Part shown: positions 58,118-64,000 of the stretch, one piece after another
How positions within the stretch are numbered: position 1 is the first letter of the stretch
How the letters are laid out: every line of letters starts with the position of its first letter
Origin: Gottfriedia luciferensis
GTDB lineage: Bacteria > Bacillota > Bacilli > Bacillales > Bacillaceae_G
DNA: 64,000 bases
Reading direction: 5' to 3'
Assembly (NCBI RefSeq): GCF_001712755.1
Contig: NZ_MDKC01000010.1
Span: 1 to 64,000, forward strand
Program-made: the position numbers and the translations under genes
The notes under the pieces: generated by a model
Database searches by the model: none
Told to the model about the DNA's origin: nothing
What the model saw: only the letters and a program-made list of their open reading frames with translations

Positions 58118-60436
58118 ATGCATATAATTGGTAAAGGAATACCCCGAAAAGAGTCTTTCGAAAAAGTTACTGGCTATGCAAAATATACGGACGATTTTGA
58201 AGCAAATGATATGCTTCATGCTCAATTAGTAACAAGTCCATACGCGCATGCGATCATTAAAAATATTGATGCAACTGAAGCTCTAAACGTGCCAGGTGTC
58301 AGAAAAATAATATTTGGTGAAAATCTACCTTTAGTTGGAGAAGGAATACTTGATCGTCATCCAATTGCATTTGACCGTGTTCGATTTTTTGGTGAAGTAG
58401 TTGCAATCGTTGTAGCAGATACAAAGTATCAAGCAAATCAGGCTGCTAGTTTAGTGAAAGTACAATATGAATTACTGACTGTTGTAAATTCTCCGTCGGA
58501 AGCACTTAAACAAAATGCTCCTCTTTTACATCCTAACCTAGGAGAATATGAAAAAACAGAAGGGGTTTACCCAGAGCCAGGAACTAATATAGCTACAAGA
58601 ATTAAAATTCGAAAAGGCGATTTTAACAAAGGTTGGAGAGAAAGTGAAGTAATGGTTGATGAGAGTTTTGCTTTTAGACCATCAGATCATGCTGCAATGG
58701 AGACAAGATGTTCATTTGCGCAAATACATCATGATGGCACTATTGAGATTACTACTTCTTCACAAAGCCCTTTTATGGTAAAGGATTTGATTGGTGATTA
58801 TTTTGGAATAAAACCTGGAAAAATCATTGTAAACACGCCTTTTGTTGGTGGGGGATATGGTGGAAAAGGGGCAGTCCAGTTAGAAATTTTAGCTTTTATT
58901 GCTTCACGAGCTGTAAATGGCAGATTAGTAAAAATATTAAATAGTCGTGAACATGATATGCTTTCCTCGCCAGTGCATATTGGCCTTGAAGCGAATGTAA
59001 AACTAGGATGTACAAAAGAGGGAATGCTCAAGGTTGCAGAGATTCAATTTTTATGGGATGGCGGAGCGTATGCTGATAAATCAATTGATTTAACACGGGC
59101 GGGAGCAGTTGATTGTACAGGTCCTTACAATATCGAAAATATTTGGTGTGATTCTTTTTGTATGTATACAAATCATCCATACCCAGCACCTTTTAGAGGT
59201 TTTAGTCATTCGGAAGTACATTTTGCATTTGAAAGAGCGATGGATATTCTTGCTAGGAAATTAAATATGGATCCTATTGAACTAAGAGAAAAAAACGCAA
59301 TTAAACCAGGTGATCAAACGCCTACTCAAGTTGTATTAAATTCTAGTACTGTGGGTAATCTTCCTAAATGTATTGAAAAAATGAAAGAATTAATCAATTG
59401 GGAGGAAGGTCAGGTTATTGACATAGGAAATCATAAATTGAGAGTAAAAGGAATTAGTTGTTCTTGGAAAACTTCTACTATTACACCAAATGCCAGCTCA
59501 GGTGTGATATTGATCTATAACGCTGATGGTAGTATAAATTTAATGTCTGGTGTTGTAGAAATCGGTCAGGGCACGAAAACGATTCTTGCTCAAATGTTAG
59601 CAGAAATTCTAAAAATGGACGTAGACGATATTCATGTTCAAATGAAGATTAATACATTAAATACACCTGAGCATTGGAAAACTGTTGCAAGTAGAGGGAC
59701 ATTCATGGCAGGTAGAGCATTGCTAGCAGCTGCCGAAGATTTAATTCGTCAATTAAAAGATATAGCCTCATTTGTATTGCGTGCTCCTGTTGAGGATTTA
59801 GAGGTTGGTTATGGTAAAGTATTTTTAAGAAGTGAACCAAATAAAAATATAGCGATAAAAGATATCGCTTATGGATATACATTTCCAAATGGAAACTCGA
59901 TTGGTGGACAAATAATTGGAAGAGGACACTATATTTTAACTGGCTTAACTTATCTAGATCGAGAAACAGGTGCTGGAAAACCAGGACCAGAATGGACGGT
60001 TTGTGCACATGGTGTAGAAGTAGAAGTCGATTTGAAAACATATGAATATAGGATTCTTAAAGCCGTTACAGCAGTTGATATTGGCAAAGTACTAAATATT
60101 AAGACGGCAACTGGTCAAGTTAAAGGTGCAATGAGTATGGGATTATCTTTTGCCGGAAGAGAAACCTTTTATTTTGATGCGCATGGGAAGGTACTAAATC
60201 CGCAATTACGAACTTATCGACCAATTAGGTTTGGTGAGAATCCTAAATATGAAGTTGCATTTGTTGAAACACCACAAGTGGATGCAGTATTTGGTGCAAG
60301 AGGGGTAGGGGAACATGGTTTACTAGGGATGCCAGCTGCTCTTGGAAATAGTCTTTCTACTGCAATCTCGGCTGAAATTAACAATTTACCAATTATCCCA
60401 GAACTATTATGGAAAGTAAAAGAAGGTGGGGTATAG
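58118..60436 (+). CDS. Xanthine-dehydrogenase-family Mo-cofactor subunit
   Basis: This 772-residue large subunit binds the molybdopterin cofactor and substrate. Family signals: N-terminal 'KVTGYAKYTDDF'; the Mo region 'PFVGGGYGGKGAV'; 'PYPAPFRGFSHSEVHFAFE'; 'EIGQGTKTILAQMLAEIL'; and the catalytic glutamate in 'GARGVGEHGLLGMPAALGN'. It lacks the CSFR motif of CO dehydrogenases. Purine (xanthine) hydroxylation is the first guess, but other N-heterocycles or aldehydes are possible. It is first of three subunit genes. Confidence 0.85.
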   Translation: MHIIGKGIPRKESFEKVTGYAKYTDDFEANDMLHAQLVTSPYAHAIIKNIDATEALNVPGVRKIIFGENLPLVGEGILDRHPIAFDRVRFFGEVVAIVVADTKYQANQAASLVKVQYELLTVVNSPSEALKQNAPLLHPNLGEYEKTEGVYPEPGTNIATRIKIRKGDFNKGWRESEVMVDESFAFRPSDHAAMETRCSFAQIHHDGTIEITTSSQSPFMVKDLIGDYFGIKPGKIIVNTPFVGGGYGGKGAVQLEILAFIASRAVNGRLVKILNSREHDMLSSPVHIGLEANVKLGCTKEGMLKVAEIQFLWDGGAYADKSIDLTRAGAVDCTGPYNIENIWCDSFCMYTNHPYPAPFRGFSHSEVHFAFERAMDILARKLNMDPIELREKNAIKPGDQTPTQVVLNSSTVGNLPKCIEKMKELINWEEGQVIDIGNHKLRVKGISCSWKTSTITPNASSGVILIYNADGSINLMSGVVEIGQGTKTILAQMLAEILKMDVDDIHVQMKINTLNTPEHWKTVASRGTFMAGRALLAAAEDLIRQLKDIASFVLRAPVEDLEVGYGKVFLRSEPNKNIAIKDIAYGYTFPNGNSIGGQIIGRGHYILTGLTYLDRETGAGKPGPEWTVCAHGVEVEVDLKTYEYRILKAVTAVDIGKVLNIKTATGQVKGAMSMGLSFAGRETFYFDAHGKVLNPQLRTYRPIRFGENPKYEVAFVETPQVDAVFGARGVGEHGLLGMPAALGNSLSTAISAEINNLPIIPELLWKVKEGGV

Positions 60437-60437
60437 T

Positions 60438-61271
60438 TTGTTATCTTCTAATATAGATTACTATAAACCAACGACCATTAAAGAAGCATTGGAGCTTTTT
60501 TATTTTTTAAAAGCTAAAAACCAAAGGCCAATCTATTATGCAGGTGGTACAGAAATCATAACACTAAGTCGACTAAATCTGGTTGAAACAGATGCCCTTA
60601 TCGATATTAAAGAGCTAAAAGAGTGTCAATTATTTGAGTTTAATGAGAGCTATTTAATATCAGGTGCTGTAATCTCACTTACTGAGATTGAAGAAAAAAA
60701 CTTATTTCCATTACTTTCTAAAACATCTATGGAAATAGCTGATCGTACGGCAAGAAATAAAATTACTTTAGGTGGAAACTTATGTGGTCAAATTTTTTAC
60801 CGGGAAGCAATTTTACCATTTCTTCTTTGTGATAGCCAAGTAGTTGTTGCCGGGTACAATGGTGTAGAAGCTTTTCCAATCGAACAAATCTTCAATCAAA
60901 ACTTACAACTCCAAGACGGTCAAATTCTAATTCAACTATTAACCGAAAAGAAATATATCAATCTACCATTTATGAGCATAAAAAAACGTCAGCAATGGGA
61001 TACGGGTTATCCACTGCTGTCCATCGCATCTATTAAATCTGATAATCAATTGCGTTTTGCTTTTAGTGGACTATGTCCTTTTCCGTTTCGATCAAAGCAA
61101 ATGGAAGCCGAGCTAAACAATACGAACTTGAGTGTAGAAGAAAGAATACAAAAAGCAATTCAATTCATTCCCGGTGAAGTACTTGACGATGTTGAAGGTT
61201 CAAAAGGGTTCCGACTATTTGTACTAAAAAACACTATAGAAGAGATAATGAACTCAATGGAGGGAAGGTAA
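60438..61271 (+). CDS. Molybdoenzyme FAD-binding subunit
   Basis: This is a 277-residue subunit of the CoxM/XdhB type. The FAD pyrophosphate-binding motif is 'YYAGGTEIITL' (normally AGGTD/N) and the second FAD loop is 'RNKITLGGNLCGQ'. It lies between the Mo and Fe-S subunits. The TTG at 60438, six bases after AGGTGGGG, is chosen. A GTG 12 bases earlier overlaps the ribosome site and the previous stop. Confidence 0.86.
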   Translation: MLSSNIDYYKPTTIKEALELFYFLKAKNQRPIYYAGGTEIITLSRLNLVETDALIDIKELKECQLFEFNESYLISGAVISLTEIEEKNLFPLLSKTSMEIADRTARNKITLGGNLCGQIFYREAILPFLLCDSQVVVAGYNGVEAFPIEQIFNQNLQLQDGQILIQLLTEKKYINLPFMSIKKRQQWDTGYPLLSIASIKSDNQLRFAFSGLCPFPFRSKQMEAELNNTNLSVEERIQKAIQFIPGEVLDDVEGSKGFRLFVLKNTIEEIMNSMEGR

Positions 61272-61777
61272 TGGACCAGTCTCCAAGCAAAAAACTAAGT
61301 GTTTCTTTAAGTATTAATGATGAAATTCGACAAGTGGAGATCCTTCCAGTTGATTCTCTCCTTTATGTGCTACGAACTAAGCTTGGTCTCACAGGTGCAA
61401 AGCCAGGCTGTTTAAATGGAGATTGCGGAGCCTGCTCAGTCGTTATGAATGGTACTGTTTATAAATCATGTATAATGCTTGCCATAGAGGCAGTTGGACA
61501 AAAAATAACAACAATTGAAGGGTTAAAAGATTCACCTATACAAAAAGCATTTGTTGAAAACTTTGCGTTTCAATGTGGTTATTGTACTCCTGGATTTATT
61601 ATGAATTGTCATTCTCTTTTATTAAAGCATCCACATCCAACATATGAAACGATGAAAGAATGGTTATCCTCCAATATATGTAGATGCACATGCTATGAAG
61701 AAATTGAAGAAGCTGTTTTATCAGTTATAGAGAATAGAGAAAAACCAATGAGTAATGAGTTAGAAAAAGACGAATAG
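61271..61777 (+). CDS. Molybdoenzyme [2Fe-2S] subunit
   Basis: This is a 168-residue two-cluster ferredoxin-like subunit. The plant-type cluster motif is 'GCLNGDCGACSVVMNG' with a later Cys in 'YKSCIM'. The second cluster motif is 'CGYCTPGFIMN' followed by 'NICRCTCYEEI'. The usual 'CRCTGY' has Cys for Gly here. ATG overlaps the previous TAA (TAATG). It completes the electron path from the Mo site to FAD. No terminator follows directly on the plus strand. Confidence 0.9.
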   Translation: MDQSPSKKLSVSLSINDEIRQVEILPVDSLLYVLRTKLGLTGAKPGCLNGDCGACSVVMNGTVYKSCIMLAIEAVGQKITTIEGLKDSPIQKAFVENFAFQCGYCTPGFIMNCHSLLLKHPHPTYETMKEWLSSNICRCTCYEEIEEAVLSVIENREKPMSNELEKDE

Positions 61778-61784
61778 TGATCTT

Positions 61785-61922
61785 TTAACTCACCGGTGTT
61801 GACGATGTTGAGTCACTAGCTTTCCTTTGTGTAAAGAAGAAAATAAACGAAATGACTGAAATTGCCATAAGAAAAACTTGGGTATCAGTAGGTCTTACTG
61901 TAGGGATATCTGTTAAAGACAT
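61785..61922 (-). CDS. Small one-helix hypothetical protein
   Basis: This 45-residue product has one hydrophobic segment ('VFLMAISVISFIFFF') and a Ser/Thr-rich tail. The ATG at 61922 has AAAGGA nine bases upstream; longer in-frame starts lie inside the preceding gene. It follows the 145-residue gene by 13 bases on the same strand. Family unknown to me. It converges on the Fe-S subunit with a seven-base gap. Confidence 0.5.
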   Translation of the reverse strand: MSLTDIPTVRPTDTQVFLMAISVISFIFFFTQRKASDSTSSTPVS

Positions 61923-61935
61923 AATCACCATTCCT

Positions 61936-62373
61936 TTATTTACTAAATATTCGCGGATCAATATCAAAATGTTTCGAAACAATTTTTTTACAAAAGTAAT
62001 ACGTTTTTTTTAGAAAAGGAAGTGTCGGTACGCTAACGGGTGCACCGAAAATTGGACCACTGACATTGAGTGAGAATCTACCTGGTCCTATAACAGAGCT
62101 TACAACTCGAACTTCATCAATTAATAATAAAATTGCAATGATTATATCGACTACATCAATGAGAGCATTTGTAAATTGATCTCCATATTTACTTTCTACA
62201 CGTTCTCTACCTAATAAGGGTCCACTTAGAGAAAGACTAAATTCTCCAGACGTTACAAATACACCTATTATCGTAATTTGACCAGTTAATAATAGTGCAG
62301 CAGCAGCGAGATTTAAATCTCTTTGAAGAGTAGCAATTATACGGAGATCTTCTTTTATCTTAGAGTCATTCAT
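61936..62373 (-). CDS. Hypothetical protein with an internal FSLxxSGP repeat
   Basis: I do not recognise this 145-residue protein. It contains a twofold motif: 'GEFSLSLSGPLLG' (about 43-55) and 'GRFSLNVSGPIFG' (about 98-110). Each is preceded by a hydrophobic stretch ('LAAAALLLTGQITIIGVFV' and 'VDIIIAILLLIDEVRVV'). A basic, Cys-containing tail follows. The layout suggests an ancient internal duplication in a membrane-associated protein. AGGGTGTG lies upstream of the ATG. Confidence 0.6.
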   Translation of the reverse strand: MNDSKIKEDLRIIATLQRDLNLAAAALLLTGQITIIGVFVTSGEFSLSLSGPLLGRERVESKYGDQFTNALIDVVDIIIAILLLIDEVRVVSSVIGPGRFSLNVSGPIFGAPVSVPTLPFLKKTYYFCKKIVSKHFDIDPRIFSK

Positions 62374-62734
62374 TGCATCACACCCTCATGCCTATAGTAT
62401 TCAATAAGTGCCCAAGTGTGAATAGAAAAGGAAGGGTAAAAGAAGAAAGGAAAAAAAATTTAGACATGGAATGTTCAATATACTGATGCTGCTACACTTT
62501 ATTCGTAGCAGCATCTTTATTTTTAGGTTTAGAATTGATAAAATGTATATTGGTACTATTCAATATTAAGAATTTATTTAATGAAAATCATAAATGAAGA
62601 TTTTACTAAATAAAAATTAAAAGAGAAGCAATGTTTATGAACCACTTCCTTTTGGGATGTGGTTATGTTTGTATAAGTATAAGATAAATTCATACTACTT
62701 AGGTAAATAGGATAAAAAGCAAGGAGGTTGTAGA
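62374..62734. other. Intergenic region with an orphan terminator and hairpin
   Basis: The region holds the minus-strand promoter of the 145-residue gene, the terminator at 62483, and an AACCAC/GTGGTT hairpin at about 62638-62662. AAGGAGGTTG lies just before the AI-2E-family gene. No ORF is supported. Confidence 0.5.
62483..62525 (+). terminator. Plus-strand terminator without an obvious gene
   Basis: GATGCTGCTAC pairs with GTAGCAGCATC around nine bases and is followed by TTTATTTTT. The genes immediately to the left are on the minus strand. The nearest plus-strand gene upstream is the Fe-S subunit, ending at 61777. Confidence 0.85.
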
Positions 62735-63769
62735 ATGGATGTGAAAAAGTTTTTTCAAAGTAGCACATTTAGACGATTAGCGATCTTTTTTTGTATCGCT
62801 CTAGTGTTGTTTTTAATTCGAAAAATAATAAATTTAGTATTACTCATTTTCATTTTTACTTATTTAATGGATCGGATACATAAATTTATTATCAATCGAT
62901 TGAGTAAGATTTTGCCAGTTAATCGTATAGTAGTCGTTTCCTCTATGTATATAGTTATAGTGGCGGCTTTAGTTTTTGGAATCTATAATTATTTACCTGT
63001 TATTACAACTCAGGTTGTTCAACTAATAGTTCAAATAAAGACATTTTATATGAATCCACCAGATGAGCGAATCATAAACTATATCGTTACAGCGATTAAA
63101 AAGGTTGAAATATCGGGCTATACAGAACAAGGATTAGATTTTTTATATAAGTATGCATCTAATATCGGTCAATGGGGTATTGAAGTATTAATTGCTCTAG
63201 TTCTGAGTTTCTTTTTTCTACTTGAAAAACCTCGAATTATTGCTTTTACCCGAAAATTTAAAAATAGTAAAATATCACTTTTTTATAATGAATTGGCCTA
63301 TTTTGGTGAAAGATTTTCGCGTTCTTTTGGTAAAGTGATTGAAGCGCAGTTTATCATTGCGCTTGTGAATTGTATTCTATCGGTAATAGCTTTAAATTTT
63401 ATGGGATTTCCACAGTTAATTGGCTTAGGCTTTTTGATTTTCTTACTTGGATTAATCCCTGTAGCAGGTATGTTTATTTCATTAATTCCTCTTTGTACGA
63501 TTGCTTATACAATTGGTGGAATGGCTCATATTATGTATGTGATTATCATGATTTTAATCTTACATGCGCTAGAAAGTTATTTCTTAAATCCAAAGCTTAT
63601 ATCGGCTAAAACAAATTTACCTGTTTTTTATACATTTCTGATTCTCGTTTTTTCAGAACGCTTTTTTGGCGTATGGGGTCTGATCATCGGTATTCCAGTA
63701 TTTATCTTTTTACTAGATGTACTTGATGTAACTGATCATGACAAGAAAGAGATTGAAACGACAGAATAA
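62735..63769 (+). CDS. AI-2E family (PerM/YtvI-like) membrane protein
   Basis: This is a 344-residue multi-pass protein of the AI-2E transporter family. There are N-terminal paired helices (about 13-50), a middle extracytoplasmic region (about 95-145), and the conserved 'ALVLSFFFLLEKPRI' and 'GLGFLIFLLGLIPVAGMFISLIP' blocks. The C-terminal 'FGVWGLIIGIPVFIFLLDVLDV' closes it. Members act as exporters or ion antiporters; the substrate is unknown here. AAGGAGG precedes the ATG. Confidence 0.86.
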   Translation: MDVKKFFQSSTFRRLAIFFCIALVLFLIRKIINLVLLIFIFTYLMDRIHKFIINRLSKILPVNRIVVVSSMYIVIVAALVFGIYNYLPVITTQVVQLIVQIKTFYMNPPDERIINYIVTAIKKVEISGYTEQGLDFLYKYASNIGQWGIEVLIALVLSFFFLLEKPRIIAFTRKFKNSKISLFYNELAYFGERFSRSFGKVIEAQFIIALVNCILSVIALNFMGFPQLIGLGFLIFLLGLIPVAGMFISLIPLCTIAYTIGGMAHIMYVIIMILILHALESYFLNPKLISAKTNLPVFYTFLILVFSERFFGVWGLIIGIPVFIFLLDVLDVTDHDKKEIETTE

Positions 63770-63812
63770 AAAAAGATGATATCGCATTTAAGCGATATCA
63801 TCTTTTTAATTT
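63768..63812. terminator. Bidirectional terminator between AI-2E and LysR genes
   Basis: AAAAGATGATATCGC pairs with GCGATATCATCTTTT around six bases. T runs occur on both strands, serving both convergent genes. Confidence 0.9.
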
Positions 63813-64000
63813 TTAACCAACATATGAGGTCATCTCTGATTTAATAAATTTGATGAACTGTTTTTCAAGTTGAGAGAAAGATTTGTTTTTTGAACGGATA
63901 AGTCCAAGTGATACGTCTAATTGATCGTAATTTATTAAATCAATTTCGACAATTTCACCTTCCAATACATATGGGTTATTTCTTAAAACAAAATCAGGAG
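63813..64000 (-). CDS. LysR-family regulator, C-terminal end only
   Basis: The minus-strand frame ends in TAA at 63815-63813 and runs off the window. The visible 61 residues include 'LDVSLGLIRSKNKSFSQLEK' and end in 'IKFIKSEMTSYVG'. This is the usual last strand and helix of a LysR substrate-binding domain. The N-terminal HTH is outside the window, so the family call is moderate. Confidence 0.6.
   Translation of the reverse strand, partial: PDFVLRNNPYVLEGEIVEIDLINYDQLDVSLGLIRSKNKSFSQLEKQFIKFIKSEMTSYVG

Noticed and set aside
1-64000. Prophage, complete insertion sequence, tRNA or rRNA genes
   Set aside because: I saw no integrase, transposase or phage structural genes, and no tRNA- or rRNA-like sequences on either strand.

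Overview
The window is AT-rich DNA from an endospore-forming Bacillaceae chromosome (Bacillus, Priestia or Gottfriedia type). The evidence is two spore germinant-receptor operons (gerA-gerB-gerC), a Bacillus-style gas-vesicle cluster, Bacillus-type K+ transporters under c-di-AMP (ydaO-type) riboswitches, TTG/GTG starts with strong Shine-Dalgarno sites, and many U-tailed terminators. I see no rRNA, tRNA, prophage, complete insertion sequence or CRISPR array.

Layout. 1-3310: a dispersed repeat copy, a DUF3870 gene and murein-peptide recycling genes (ykfB, ykfC). 3554-7544: a compact gas-vesicle operon (gvpA, gvpO-like, N, F, G, L, S, K, J). 7619-11274 (minus): first germinant-receptor operon. 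11467-13366: a MerR regulator with an apparent ATT start, a YugP-type metalloprotease and a VTT-domain membrane protein. 13378-13902: a second copy of the dispersed repeat, flanked by two identical copies of a terminator hairpin. 14235-18539: reductive pyrimidine catabolism (preT, preA, hydantoinase, small unknown). 18546-18888: a 20-bp-period tandem repeat. 19232-22091 (minus): semialdehyde dehydrogenase and omega-aminotransferase that would handle beta-alanine.

22254-38680 is a potassium and ion-homeostasis island. It holds a CBS-pair protein and an MpsC-like (DUF2294) protein behind a minus-strand c-di-AMP riboswitch. Next comes kdpFABC behind a divergent plus-strand c-di-AMP riboswitch, with an extra 28-residue membrane peptide and a head-to-tail doubled KdpD sensor that lacks a kinase. 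It also holds a cation/proton antiporter, a Ktr pair, and KimA behind a third riboswitch. Inside the island sit an SDR/MerR pair with a textbook MerR promoter and a tandem duplication encoding two small signal-peptide proteins, preceded by twin 14-bp operator-like palindromes.

38914-52921 is an accessory region: a ferritin-like protein, two tandem lipase paralogues (the first lacks the nucleophile serine), an MFS transporter, the remnant of a subtilisin-like protease, and a 2823-residue secreted modular protease. 53269-54168 is a LysR regulator. 54219-57798 (minus) is a second germinant-receptor operon, divergent from a three-subunit xanthine-dehydrogenase-type molybdoenzyme (58118-61777). 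The window ends with a small unknown minus-strand pair, an AI-2E-family membrane protein and the C-terminal end of a LysR regulator.

Most novel-looking items: the terminator-associated repeat, the doubled KdpD with three riboswitches in 13 kb, the duplicated small-peptide locus, the Ser-to-Asn lipase paralogue, and the giant protease beside its gutted paralogue.
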